From Prorocentrum cordatum (lineage: Eukaryota > Sar > Dinophyceae > Prorocentrales > Prorocentraceae), in contig CAUYUJ010018460.1 of assembly GCA_963575745.1 (NCBI GenBank), positions 427,001-491,000 of the forward strand: a stretch of DNA of 64,000 nucleotides, in the 5' to 3' direction. Under the pieces are notes generated by a model. The model searched no databases. It had not been told where the DNA came from and worked only from the letters and a program-made list of their open reading frames with translations. Numbering within the stretch: the stretch's first letter is position 1; the number at the start of each line of letters is the position of its first letter. A program made the position numbers and the translations under genes. Below, in pieces: positions 51,882-63,606 of this stretch.

Positions 51882-54800
51882 GATCTGGGGCGGGCGGCGC
51901 GTGGGCTTCTCGGATGTGTGTCTGAAGTGCCTGCAGCGTCTGAAACGGCTCTTGAGCCAGTGTGGCCTCGGTCATTCCCTCTCTGAAAGCCTCGTGTGCT
52001 GACTCTGGATCCACGCAGATCGGACAGTGAAGGTCATCGGGCACAACCAGGGGGGGTGAATACGCACTGAAATCTGTGAGGCAGCGGCGACGGCGAAGTG
52101 ACTGCACCACGTGCCTCTTGGCCAGCACCACTGACGAAAAGGTAGAGGAGCAGTAACAGCACTGGTTAGTCACCACCAGCTGGTGCATCGGGACCCTGAT
52201 CTTGTGCGACGGGTGGTGGCACCGATGTGCCCTCAAGGCCGCTCTGGAGTAGAAGACGTGCCCACAGGGGTCCCCGTTCTCGCCTGGGAGGTCACAGTAG
52301 TATTCTTGAGGAGGGGCTTCAGGGACTGGTGGAACCTCTGGTGGTACCCCTTGCTGAGGAGGAGGCCGAAGGGGTCCTTCCTGCTCCTGTTCCCAATAGG
52401 CCTTCCGAAAACTCTTGATACTCACGCTCTTGAAGTGGCACGCGACGCGGTAGTTCGTGAAGATGTCCCAGATCGAATAGCCTCTTTCCAGGAACTGGCG
52501 CCCAGTGGGGATGACCGAGAGGAGCTTGATATCCTGCTGGAGCTGGAGGGCCCACGGGTTAGCGCCAGGCCTAATCCAACCTTCGGGGGTGAACGTCGGA
52601 GACTCGCCCAGCGAAGTAAAGTGCCCGAAGAGCGCCGCAACAACCTGAACCGAGTCTGCGGGATTCACCGCCAGGCGCTGCCAGTAGCCGAGGCGCCTGA
52701 TCAGAAGCTCTGTCCTCGAGTCAGCGATGCGCAACCTCTTGTGCATGACTCTCGCCGATGGTGTCCGAATCCTATCTCCCTCTGGCCCTACCCTCCTGGC
52801 AACACCCCTCATCGCCACCTTCGCGAATCCCAAGATCACCGAGTCGAGCTTGGCATAGTCTTTCTTACCTAGGATATAGACCTCGAGGCCCGAGTAGGCC
52901 GCACTGTGGATAATTCCCAAGAAAGCCATCCTCTTAAGCTTCAAAGACGAGTGCTGGTTCCAGAACCCCCCGAGCTTTGACCAGGCAGAGCGCGTAGCGT
53001 CGACACGTAGTTTTACTTCCGCCCCCGAACCTCCCGTCAAGTGCTCAAGTCCTCCGAGGTAGATGGTTTCCGCTCGAGTCTGCCCTGGGAACTGGACTAG
53101 TCCTGAGAGTACGGCCCTTGTAGCCGTGTATCCCCCTGGGCCGACAAAGACTGGGAGGATGATCTCCTTGTCTACATTCTGAGCGAACCCTCCTATCTCC
53201 TCGAGCTGATCAGACAAGATACGAGACGACAATTTTGCCCTCTCCGCTGCGTGGACGGGGTTGCCATTCGGCAGCGGCAGGGTCTGCGATACGTCGTCGG
53301 CGTAGTCGCGCATGGAGATGTCGATCCGCTCGGAGTGGATGGGCGAGTCAATCAGCGTCGCCGCCTCCATCATCGGTACCGAGCCGCCACTCTCCGTCTC
53401 TAAGGTGGCCTGGGTGCCCTGTAGGAGTATCTGGTTCCACACCTCCAGCGGCTTGACGAACGACCGCACGAACAGCTCACACGCATTGCCGTCGCCCATG
53501 CCCGTGCCGTGGGTGGGTTGGAAGAAGCCTTTTTCTTCTCCAGCCTCCACCTCAATGACGGCCTCGCGAATCCTCTGGAGCAAGAAGAGTTGGTCCTGCA
53601 TGTCGGGGATCACTTCCCCAATCACCTGCTCCAGGATGTCATGATCTGTCGAGGGGAACGCATTGCTCATATCTTTCTTGATCTGCAGGTGCGAGACGAG
53701 CTTCTTTCGTAATCTCCACGAGTGAAGTTTAGCCACCAGCTGGGCGCTCTGCCTCGACCTGTGCGCTGCATATCCATGTGCGTGCAATGGAAGTCTTGGG
53801 CGTTCGTGTCTTACAAAAATGCCTCTGTACCAAGCTTTGCCGAACGGGCAGTAGCAGTGAATGAGTCTCATCGCTTTGGTGCCCCTCTTGTCATTACCCT
53901 TGCTCAACTGGAACGTCTTTGACCAGTGCCACTGGTAGGGTGTGCGACACGTATTCCGAATCTGCCTCAGTATCTCAAAAATGCGCTCCGCCAGTCTTGG
54001 ACAAGGGACGTGAACTCGCTGTCTTCTCACTTGTGGATCTTCGTCTGCTGGTTCGCCCCTGGCTTCTCGAGTAGCCGCCCTCATCGCCATGAGCCACACC
54101 TCGCAGGGGGCGGAGTGCGGGGGGGAGTACCTGCGCCTGGCCGCCTTCTCAAGGCAGTGCAGCGTGTTCGTCCAGTCGTCGTAGGCGGCTGACCCAGGTC
54201 GTCCTCGCAAATCTTTCCACTCTCCATCAGGATCCTCCATCTCTCTCGAAGCCAGTGCCACGCTGCGAGGGATGCCTGGTCCTCGTAGTCGAACAGCCGA
54301 GAAGCCGCCCTCCTTCGCGTCGGACTCCAGCGTGTCCTGCCACTCCTGCAACGTCGGGGCGTACGTAGGGATCAGGTTGAAGCGTCTTCTCCTCACTCCG
54401 TGGTAACGCGCCCCGATCTGAAAGGCGATCTTCCATACCGTGCTGGTGTGGCCACGGTCCGAGGCCGCTTGCGCCTCCTTCAGCAGCGCCTCGACGTTCT
54501 CCCTGTCCAGCCTGCTGCGTGCACGCTTGATCTCTCGATCACAAGCTCGCAGTCTAAGTCGATCCTCTTCTCGAAAGTAAACACTGAGCTGCCGCCTCTT
54601 TGCCAGAAGTCGATCTCTCTCTTCTCGATATGCATCTGACTGCCCCCTCGACTTGGTATCCAAGAATTCTGTCTGTGCTGCCTCCGTGATGTCTGCCACT
54701 AGGTGAAACCAGGAAAGCGAGGGGTCATCTGCTCTAAGATAACTTCGCCACTCTCTCGCCGACCTCTCACATCTTCTCTCCAGCTCCGCGATGAACTCGG

Positions 54801-55734
54801 GGGCCCCTCGCTGATTCAGTGCCAGACCCATGAGGTCTCTGTCCCACCTAAGGCGCCGTCCATCTGGATGAGGTGCGGTCTGCAGTCTGTAGTGAACTCT
54901 CCACAACATAGGGCAATGGTCCCGAAGTAGAGGTGAAGGAATACGTTGTAGATCTCGCGTCGCTCTTCTGAGACATACACACGATCTGGTCGCCTGCACA
55001 GCTTCGCACGGTCCCCATAGATGGTCTGGGTGCGAGGTGATATGAGCTTCGGCTCCGAAGTATGTCGGCCCAGTATCATAAAAGGTGTCGATCGCTGCCA
55101 ACCCTTCCATGCTCATCATACGCCACAATGCGGCGCTCACCCCATTCTCGTAGCTGTTGGCGAACGGGCCGATGTGGATGTCATCCCGCGTCGTCGTCGG
55201 AGTGCCGCTGGGCCCACTGCGTCGTCCGAACTCTGAGTTCGTATCTGCTCCCACCACTATCATACATCGTGCACGGGCTCGCTGTATCGTCCTATGAAGC
55301 CACGCCGTAAGCTTAGCACATGTCGTATTCCAATGGTCGATCTGATGCCTCTGTGGGGGCGGGTAGTAGGCAACCACAACCATGATGTCGAAGGTCTGAC
55401 TCTTGAGTCGAACTGCCCCTCCCCGACCCGCCAGTTCTCGTGGTGGTTCCAGTACCTCATGTACGTGGGCCTCTCTGAAGGCCCGTCTTCTGAGCATGAT
55501 GGCGCATCCTGCGCTTTTATTTGTGTACTTCCCCCGCTGCCACCCGAACTGCACCATCGTGTGTTTCTCCAGCTTCATCCTGGTCGGTGGGTCTCCTGGG
55601 CGGCGGCGCTGCTGTGTTCCTGGCAACAATATCAGGTCTGCAAAGCTCAAGCGAGTAGAAACCTCATGTGCCCGCCATGTGTCGCTAAGAGAGAGTGGAT
55701 TATAAAGTACGGTTTGTAGGAGAGAGGCCCACAT
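51850..55734 (-). CDS. Retrotransposon 1 polyprotein: endonuclease and reverse transcriptase
   Basis: ATG at 55734-55732; about 1,295 codons before the frame change. Residues 1-300 form an endonuclease/exonuclease/phosphatase domain: VVGADTNSEFG (about 160-170, metal-binding Asp/Asn), SHPDHLWG (234-241) and RDHCP (271-275). Residues 600-980 form the reverse transcriptase: motif A KKDMSNAFPSTDHDIL (686-701), motif B GTGMGDGNACELFV (743-756) and catalytic YADD (811-814). From 1143 come Cys/His fingers (CDLPGENGDPC...H; CCYC...H; CPIC...H...H). The protein would nick chromosomal DNA and copy element RNA there. All catalytic residues seen are intact, so this part could still be functional. Downstream coding continues in another frame. 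Confidence 0.9.
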
Positions 55735-56057
55735 GGTGGGCGGGAGCTGGGGCTTCAGGCGGTAGGGGTGTAGCCTGCATCAAATCCTGACAGGGAGCCC
55801 CAATTCCCCCTGGCCTGAGCAGGAAGGGCTTAGGAGGGGGAGGAGGAGGAGGAGGGGGAGGAAGGGGGCAGCTGCGGCGGTGCGCGAGCATACGCGTGTG
55901 CGAGGCGCACGCAGCGCGCTCAGGCACCATGCCCTGCGGTACGACCGCGCGCGCGGGCCTCTGCCGCGCGAGCATGCGCGAGTGTGCGTGGGCGTGTGTT
56001 TTTGCGCGTGTGTGAGCGCCTAGCTTTTAGCGGAAAGAGGTTCGCTCTCGCCCCAAG
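55735..56057. other. No gene recognised; possible 5' region of retrotransposon 1
   Basis: G-rich then GC-rich palindromic words (CGCGCGCGC). No promoter or leader sequence was identified. Confidence 0.35.
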
Positions 56058-56224
<167 letters not shown>

Positions 56225-56429
56225 GGGGGGGGGGGGAGGGGGGGGTTAGTTGCACGTGCTTGCGCGGAGGCCGGCGTCGTGCCTGGCTTTGCGGGGGCCG
56301 AGCGCCCGCAGGGCGCGCGCACCACAACGCGCGGTGTCCGCCTGGCGCAGGGCCTGGCCGCATCGAGGGCATGCAGAGCTTCCTGGCGGCGGGTGGCGGA
56401 CGGCGGAACGGGATGGCGGACGGCGGAAC

Positions 56430-56622
56430 GGGATGGGAGGAGGAGGAGGAGGAAGAGGAGGAGGAGGAGGAGGGGGGGGAGGAGGAGGAGGAGGAGCAGG
56501 AGCAGGAGGAGGGAGGGAGGAGGAGGAGGAGGAGGATGAGGATAGGAGGGAGGAGGAGGACGGAGGAGGAGGAGGAGGAGGAGGAGGAGGAGGAGGAGAG
56601 GAGGAGGAGGAGGAGGGCGCGC
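56430..56622. repeat. (GGA)n array
   Basis: Purine triplets after a duplicated CGGAACGGGATGG word. Confidence 0.95.
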
Positions 56623-57005
56623 GAAGGGCGGCCGCGGGAGAGGAGGCGGGGCCTCGGCGGAAGGCAGGCCCTGCAGCCTGCTGCGACGGTGGGGAAGGGG
56701 AGGACGCGAGGGCACAGGGCGGAGCGTCGAGGAGGACGACGATCGGGGGGGGGGCGAGGGAGAAGGGGCAAGGGGGGGGGAAGGACGCTCCACAAGATGA
56801 TCATGGGAAGGGGGGGGGGGGAGGGGGAGGGGGAGGGGGAGGAGGGCAAGCTAGGTGCGCTCGCGTCATATCTGACGTTGTAGCCCTCCCTCCCATCCCT
56901 TACCATGGCGTAAATCTCTTCTCTATTTGCAGAGTCGGATGTCGCAGCATGGCGTAGCAATACATGGAATAGCATGGTGTTGAAGATCAACGCGTAGCAT
57001 GACAT
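56623..57005. other. No gene recognised; GC-rich to mixed sequence
   Basis: Includes G-rich runs near 56745-56850 and repeated CATGGCGTAGCA-like words near 56950-57010. Confidence 0.35.
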
Positions 57006-57008
57006 AGC

Positions 57009-57500
57009 AATTCGTGGCGACGACCCACAGGGGTTTCTATGGCCAAAAAAACCAACGAAACGACACCCTATGTGTAGTCACTTCCGATGGCGTTTTCGGG
57101 GAGCATTTTCTAGATTTTGGAGCCTATTTGGAAGGACCGAAAACCATGCCGTGGCATGGCACTGGAAATGATGACGCTAACGCTGCAGCGGGAGCACGAT
57201 TCGGAACGAGCGGAACCGCGAAAATGAGGCCAGCGCTGCAGCGGAGCCTGACATAACATGGCGTGGCGACGCTGGGGGCTTCTGCGACCCCAAAAATCAA
57301 CGAATCGACACCGAATGTGGAATCACTTCCGATGGCTTTTTCAGGGAGCATGCTCTTGATTTTGGAGCCTATTCGGAAAGACCGAAAACCATGCCGTGGC
57401 ATGGCGCTGGAAACAATGACGCCAACGCTGCAGCGGGAGCACGATTCGGAACGAGCGGAAGCGCGAATGACCAGCGCTGCAGCGGGAGCACGATTCGGAA
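57009..57500. repeat. About 245-bp tandem duplication with CTGCAGCGGGAGC sub-repeats
   Basis: CACTTCCGATGGC anchors at 57079 and 57324. Both units contain CATGCCGTGGCATGGC and GCAGCGGGAGCACGATTCGG, and the latter recurs once more at the right. Confidence 0.85.
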
Positions 57501-57684
57501 CGAGCGGTGGCCCGAAAATGAAGCCAACGCCCCAGCGAGAGCAGCATTTTGAAAAAAAAAACGGAGCGAAAACCTGTTTCCCGGGAAATCCGGTGTAAAA
57601 CACCAGTACGCGAAAGGGGGCTGGCCATTTCCCGGACGTCACCAGGGGAGAGAGGAGAGTAGTATTCAGATTGTGTGATTGTGG

Positions 57685-57995
57685 ACGAGGAGGAGGAGGA
57701 GGAGCACGATATGGAGAGACATACGAACGCGTCGGGGGGAGTATGCGTGAGAAGGAGGGCTCGGATGAGAACATGTGGAGAATCAAAAGAGGGGGGAGGA
57801 GGACGAGAAGGAGGAGGACGAGGAGGAGGAGGAGGAGGAGGAGGGAGCAGGAAGGAACGAGAGGGAGCAGGGGGGGAGTCAGGGAGGAGGGAGTGAGGGA
57901 GGAGGAGGCAGGGAGGTGCAGGATGACGAGGAGCTGGAGGAGGAAGGACTGGGGGAGGAGCGCGGGGGGAGGAGGGCCGGGCGGAGGGGGAGGAG
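57685..57995. repeat. (GGA)n-rich array
   Basis: Purine triplets. A flank CTCGGATGAGAACATGTGGA is shared with 49935-49960. Confidence 0.9.
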
Positions 57996-58105
57996 GCCGA
58001 GGAGCAGCAGCACCGGGAGGCGGTCGTCAGCAGGGCTCGAACAGCATGGACAGGTTGGCCGTCCGCAGCTCCTGCCCGGGGGGGCGGGAGGGCGAGGGAC
58101 AGCGC

Positions 58106-58295
58106 CCCAGACATGGTCGCGCCGTACAACAAGTCAGGACGGCAGGTGTTTGCCCACTCTCGGCCTCGGGGGGGCCCTCGCCGGGCCCCGGGGCCGTCAA
58201 ACAACGACGCCTCGGGACGAAACGCTGGCCCTGGAGAGAGGGTCGGGACTTCTGGTGACCCCGCACGGAAAACATCCGGACGTCGCGTGCCTGGG
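58106..58295 (+). mobile_element. MITE-like element, family B, copy 5
   Basis: 190 bp from CCCAGACATGGTCGCG to GACGTCGCGTGCCTGGG. Confidence 0.65.
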
Positions 58296-59020
58296 GCCCT
58301 CACCGCGCGAGCCCTCGATGAACACTGCCGCCGACGTCTTGCCGAATCGAAGTGGGCACAGGTCTCCCCCTCTCGTCCCGATGTCCTGCCCGTCGATGGT
58401 CCCTCGCCTCCCTCCATCCATCTCCCCTCCTTCTCGTCCACGTCGACCGCCTCGCCTCTCGTCGCCTCACCGGGCGGCGCGCCCGGGGGGAATGAGAAGG
58501 GGCGAGCCTGCGCAGAAGGCTCGGAGGTTCCCCGGCCTTTGGAGACGTTTTCCCTGGAGCCTTCCCCGAAGACACCCACAGTCTTCCCAGGAGGCCGGAG
58601 GGGGCTTCTGAGAAGCCCCGCCGCCTTCTGAGAGGACCTCCTCCTTCTCACTTCCCCCCCTCGCGCGCCGCCGACTTTCTAATTAGTTGTTGGGTCATAT
58701 CTCGGGCCTCCTGCGGCCGCTCGGGACGATCCAGGCACCCCTGGGACGTCCTCGGCGAGGCGCAGCCGCTGGCAAGCATCCCGAAGCTGGGCAGCCGCCG
58801 AGAACCGACGAAGACGCCCGAGAACCTGGAGCCTCCAGCCCGAAACTCTCCCCCCTCGCTCGCCGCCGACTCGCATCCCGAGCCCTCCTCCCCCGTGCCT
58901 CCCCCGCGGCCGTCCTCCTCGTCTCCTCCTCGCGCGCACGTCTGGGGCCGCCGTGCCCCGAGGCACGGGGAGTGGGTTCGCGCTGGGGCCCCTCGTCCTG
59001 ATGGGTCTTGCGGGTTGTCG
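58296..59020. other. No gene recognised; GC-rich
   Basis: Competing frames on both strands without support. CCTTCTGAGA and GGGGCTTCTGAGAAGCCCC-type hairpins occur near 58600. Confidence 0.35.
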
Positions 59021-59026
59021 CTCCTC

Positions 59027-59151
59027 GCCATCGCCAGGACGTCCCTCCCCCGTGCATGTGCCGATGTCGCGCGCGTATCTTTCGCAGGACGCTCCAGGAT
59101 GCTCCTCGAGGGCCCTCGCCGAGAAGAACATGCCCACGCCCGAGCAATGCC
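59027..59151. mobile_element. MITE-like element, family C, copy 4
   Basis: 125 bp with diverged ends GCCATCGCCAGGACGTCC and GCCCACGCCCGAGCAATGCC and a shared core GATGCTCCTCGAGGGCCCTC. Confidence 0.5.
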
Positions 59152-59213
59152 GAGGCTCTTCTTGGGCCTCCTGGAGGCCTCTCGTCGCCACGGCTGGGCT
59201 CGGCTCCACGGGC

Positions 59214-59647
59214 CCCGGGAGGAGGAGGAGGAGGAGGAGGAGGAGGAGGAGGAGGAGGAGGAGGAGGAGGAGGAGGAGGAGGAGCGAGGCAGGAGGAGGA
59301 GTAAGAGGAGGAGAAGGAGGAGGAGGGGGAGGAAGGAGGAGGAGGAGGAGGAACAGGAGGAGCAGGGGAAGAGGGGGGGAGGAGGAGGAGGAGGAGGAGG
59401 AGGAGGAGGAGGAGGAGGAGGAGAGGAGGGAGGAGGAGGGGAGAGGAGGAGAGGAGGAGGAGGAGGGGGAGAGGGGGAGGAGGAGGAGGAGGAGGGGGAG
59501 GGGACGACGAGGAGGAGGAGGAGGAGGAGGAGGAGGAGGAGGAGGGGGAGCAGGAGTCCAGGAGCAGGAGGAGGAGGAGGAGGAGGAGGGGGAGGGGGAC
59601 GAGGACGAGGACGAGGAGGAGGAGGAGGAGGAGGAGGAGGAGGAGTA
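59214..59647. repeat. (GGA)n array, about 430 bp
   Basis: The longest purine triplet array here, ending in TATATATAG. Confidence 0.97.
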
Positions 59648-59934
59648 TATATAGCGAGAGATCACAATGATCCTTACCGAAGACAGTGGCCTGCCCAGGG
59701 TGGCGCACACCCAACCACCTACGCCACCTGGGCAGGCTGGGGGACGACGGGAGGCGGAGGGGGGCAGGCGGGGGGCGGGAGAGAGGCTGGGCGGCGCCTG
59801 GCGGCGAGGGTCGCCTCGACGTCGGCGCCCAGCGCGTCGGCGCCGAAAGGCGCCGCACGACGCGCGCGCGGGGCCGCGCTCGCCGCTCTCTCTCCTTCCC
59901 CCCCCCTTCGCCCGAGCCCTTTCCTTCCGCTCCT

Positions 59935-60855
59935 TCCCCCAAACAAGGCTGCCAGGGACCTTGCCCTGGGCGATCCTCTGCAGATTCTGAGACCCCGCCT
60001 TCTCAAGGCGGCCCGAACACTCCTTACTTAGGTCTCCAAGGTGCTGGGTCGAGTACGCTCCACATGTAAGGCACCACAAAACATTGGCCTCAGGCCAAAA
60101 AGCCAAAGCATGGGAGGGGTCCACAAGACGACTTCTGACACAGACCGCAGCCGTCGGACGAAAAACCGATCCAGACCAGACCATGGGAGTGCACGGCGAA
60201 TTCAGAAGAGCCGTTAAATCACGGCTGGTCGAACTGCACCCACATTTCTGACACCGCGAAAAATCCCCACAAATGAAAGGGCACGAATGGGTGGTCCGAG
60301 CCGCAGCCGAGCGCAAAAGCTGGCGAACCGACCTCCGAACCTTCACCTTGGGGGGTCGGGGAGGCCGACGTCCTTCGTGCTCCACAACATCAGACATCAC
60401 ATCCAAGAGATGATTCTGCACTTTCCGAGCTAGGCCATCCGCGAAGCGGACGGGCGCCGAAATTCCATAGGGCACCTGGACCTGGGACGCAAAATGGCCA
60501 GCAACTAAGTCGGCCACAGCATTCGCCAGGACAACTCCAGGATTCAAACCCCGACGGACGGCAACACCCACATTGAGATGGCTCGGAATCTGCACGAGAG
60601 CCACATCACCGAGACGCTCCAGAGCACTCTGGGCGCGGCTCCACACATCAGAATGGGTCTGAATTCGCTTGCGGAGGCCAGCCTGGACACGAGCGAACCC
60701 TCGGGCAACATGCGCCGAGTCCGCAATATAACCCAGGCAGGCTCCATCACACGCCGACTCTAGGAAGACTACAAGGGCCCAGAGCTCACCCCGAGTCACA
60801 GACTGCTTCCCAGAGATCCCCCCCTTTAAAAACTTAATGTCGGCTTCCGACACCA
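59935..60855 (-). pseudogene. Retrotransposon 2: RNase H (most) and C-terminal Cys-rich region
   Basis: This segment is one base out of frame with its upstream part. It begins VSEADIKFLKGG and carries RNase H acidic residues in TRGELWAL (about 60790), YIADSAH (about 60720) and ANAVADLVAGH (about 60510). Two Cys-rich patches follow: CPFICGDFSRCQKCGC and CLTCGAYSTQHLGDLSKEC. The last is typical of the tails of such dinoflagellate proteins. Element sequence fades near GKVPGSLVW (about 59940). RNase H would remove element RNA during copying. The first catalytic Asp (GDAS) lies upstream in the other frame. Confidence 0.8.
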
Positions 60856-62526
60856 GGGGGGAAGGTTTACAACATCATGGCCAAAAACCGCGACGCCCCA
60901 AGACACCCGCCTAAGACGCTTATCCTTCGTAAACTCCCCACCACTCGCGTCCCCAGCGCCCCAGATGCGAGTTCCTTCACAAGGCCCAGGAAACACACCA
61001 GCGGCAGAGAGGATCGGGTCGTCGGGAGGAGGAGGGACCGACGTCCATTCGCGGGGTACGAGGCCGCGAAGCCAGAAGCATGGAAGATCAATGGCAGCAG
61101 CCGCCGCCTTACGAGAGAACGCATCATCAATTCGCTGGAATTCGGCATTGCACGGGCATTGCCAGAAACGATGAATGTCCGTCTCTGGCTCAAGCCCACA
61201 CCGAGGGCAAGTGACCTCGCACTCCCCCCCACGCGCCTGAATTCGAGCTCGCGCCCAGACAGCCCCAGAGAGGACCGCCCGAAGCAAACCCCACTTCTGC
61301 ACCGACTTTCGTCGCAGGGACGCAAGGTGCCCCCACGGGGCCGTAAGGTCGACACCAGATGCAAGACCCCCTCCATGGCGGAAGTCGGCGGCAGCGGACC
61401 ATAAACGCGCCTCAATGCTTCGGTCCACTTCCTTCTTAAAATCCGACGTCATAAAAGCCTGGGAGCGAAGCTCATCGGGCAAGGCGAAGACATCCCCCCC
61501 AGGAGCAACCCAAGACCACGGCCCCTCGAGCTTCCATCCCAGGGCCGTCATCGTGGCAACCACAGCAGAGACGGGCCCTTTAACATTATGCCACCTGCGC
61601 TGGGGGCCCACGGAGTCGATGCGATCAACCGTGGCCTGCCAACAGGCACACATGCGATCCAATCCTTTTTCTGGCAGCGAGGCAACAATCTGAAACCAGG
61701 ACTCCAGCAGCTGAAAGGCAGCGGTGAAAGCTGGGTCCTTTTTCCGTACCTCGAGCGCCAGCAAGGTCGTGAGACATCGCCCTGCCGTGCCACGAGCCAA
61801 AGTGCTGGCGAGTGCCCTCCTCCATTTCTGTAGGACCGAGGGCGCGACCCCAAAAACCTTCCAGGCGTAAGAAGCCTGCGGCAAAGCCCCAGTGAGGATC
61901 AACCGCGCCCCGATCTTACGAGGGGCCACTGCAGCTAGCTTATTAATTCGGCAGGCACGACGAGTGGCCTGACCCAAACGCTTAGAATGACGAGGCTTGG
62001 CAACTGCAACGCCACTACCTCTCTCGATGCCAAGATCTGCCGCAACCGAGGCCACTTCGACCTGGATGCCTTTTAGACCAAGACCATCTTGGATCTTTCT
62101 CGCCACCGACAGCTCTGACGCCACGATGGTCGACTTGCTAGCAATCTTGAGCTGCTCAGATTCACAGCCCGAAACAAAAACAGCACCGGAGGAAACGAGC
62201 TCCCGAATAACATCTCGCTTCAATCCCTCAGCACGCTGAGTGACATCATCAATCCAGGTGCGCAGGGGCGCGAGAGAACTGCTGGCACACGCACGCTCAC
62301 AAATTTCGAACATCTGGCATTCCGAGAAATCGGGGGCCCTGCGAGCGCCAGCCACGAGGCCCCCGCGCGGAAGAATGGGAGGGGCATAGACCCCCTCGTC
62401 CCTCAAAAGTCTGGGCCCCATGTGGAGAAAAGTCTCCAGGGCCAAGGGGTGAGGGGGAAAGTCCAAGTCGATCGCATGATCGACAACCTTTTCCCATCGA
62501 ATGGTATCATAAAAAGCTTCGACATC
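60826..62526 (-). pseudogene. Retrotransposon 2: reverse transcriptase core, zinc finger and start of RNase H
   Basis: Directly after the in-frame TGA (62529-62527) the frame reads DVEAFYDTIRWEKVV, which is reverse-transcriptase motif A. Then come motif B (ILPRGGLVAGARRA) and motif C, here WIDDV instead of the usual YxDD; both Asp are present. Farther on is a zinc-binding motif CPRCGLEPETDIHRFWQC (about 61210), then GAGDASGGEF, the first RNase H motif (about 60955). The frame ends in WCRKPTLSF at a TAA (60828-60826), because a C6 run near 60860 is one C short of the number needed to stay in frame. Confidence 0.85.
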
Positions 62527-63606
62527 TCACAGGATCGACGCTGAGCAGTACTCTGGCAGCACAGACGCAAGAGCAGCCTCATCAGCATAACACCTGAGCA
62601 AAGCCTCTCGTAGAGCGCTGTTGCCTCGAACCGCGGCGCCCCAAGGACCAGAGCGAGCAGAAGCCCAACTCTCCGCAGGTCGAGACCGCATGCGACTCCA
62701 CAAACGACCCAACCAGGTGAGCAATCCTATGGCGCGATCCCTGCGCACATCAGGTTTGCGAAGCAAGACAATGATGGCCGTCAGCCATTGCCAAGGCCAC
62801 GCGACCCTAGCTTCGACCTGCTGGAAGATGGCGAGCAAAGCAAGGCGGCCAGACTCAGGCAGCCACCACACGTCCCTCTGGCCGACCGACTCGATGCCAC
62901 GGGCCTTCCGCGGCGAAATGCCACGGAGCGCCTCCTCCAGCTGTTCCAGGGTGAGCGGTTCCAGCACGTCGAGCAACGCCAGCTGACGAGCCTTGTCCAG
63001 CACACGGAGAGCGAGACCATCGTCATGCCCCGACGGAGTCCAGAGCTGGGTCCAGACCGCTGCCTTCGCCTCCATCACTGAAGCAGCGTCGCACGAAGTA
63101 GTTCCATCTAGCCTCACTTCCGAGACCTCAGCCGTGGGGTCACGAACAAATCGATGAAGAGCTCCACAACCCAGGACGGCCTGCTGGTGCACCCAGTCGC
63201 GGAAGGCTTGGTGCCGCTGCCGCGCAACAGCACGCTGGGCCTGGTCCGAGGCCGCACGCGCACCTTCGGCGAACTTCATCAAATAATCCTGCGAGGCTCC
63301 ATCCAGCGTTCGCAAGCTCCTCAGCCAACGATCCCGTCGGCGAGCAGGAAGAGGGACCATCTGCGAGGATGGAATCGACCCTGCAAGATGTCGCAGCTGA
63401 TCTCGCAGGTGACGAGCACGGGGAAAGTCTCGCTTATCTCCCTTCTGACCGACAAGTTCGTCTAGCAAGTTAGCTACCGTCCCCCACCATCTGGCACTGG
63501 GGCCAGCAACTGTAGGATAAGGCTTGCTACCTTCAAGACAACCAAGCTGAGGGCCCCGAAGCTGAGCTCGTCCACAATACTGCCTTCTCGCCATGGGGTC
63601 CACCTT
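62527..63606 (-). pseudogene. Retrotransposon 2: region before and start of reverse transcriptase
   Basis: Same frame as the neighbouring segments. It runs from KVDPMARRQYCGRAQLRG to EYCSASIL and ends in TGA. It contains PRKARGIESVGQRDVWWLP and RAIGLLTWLGRLWSRMR, matching the early reverse-transcriptase motifs (K-x-G-D and RPI-type). Because motif A follows straight after the TGA in the same frame, the stop is a point nonsense change (for example from a Trp or Arg codon), unless it is read through. Confidence 0.85.

Larger units (their letters stand above)
50618..55734 (-). mobile_element. Non-LTR retrotransposon 1 (endonuclease, reverse transcriptase, zinc-finger type)
   Basis: A 5.1-kb minus-strand unit with an APE-like endonuclease, then reverse transcriptase, then Cys/His zinc fingers, without RNase H. 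Coding sequence continues through two changes of frame, so this copy is probably inactive unless frameshifting is used. The 5' and 3' ends and target duplications could not be fixed. Confidence 0.85.
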
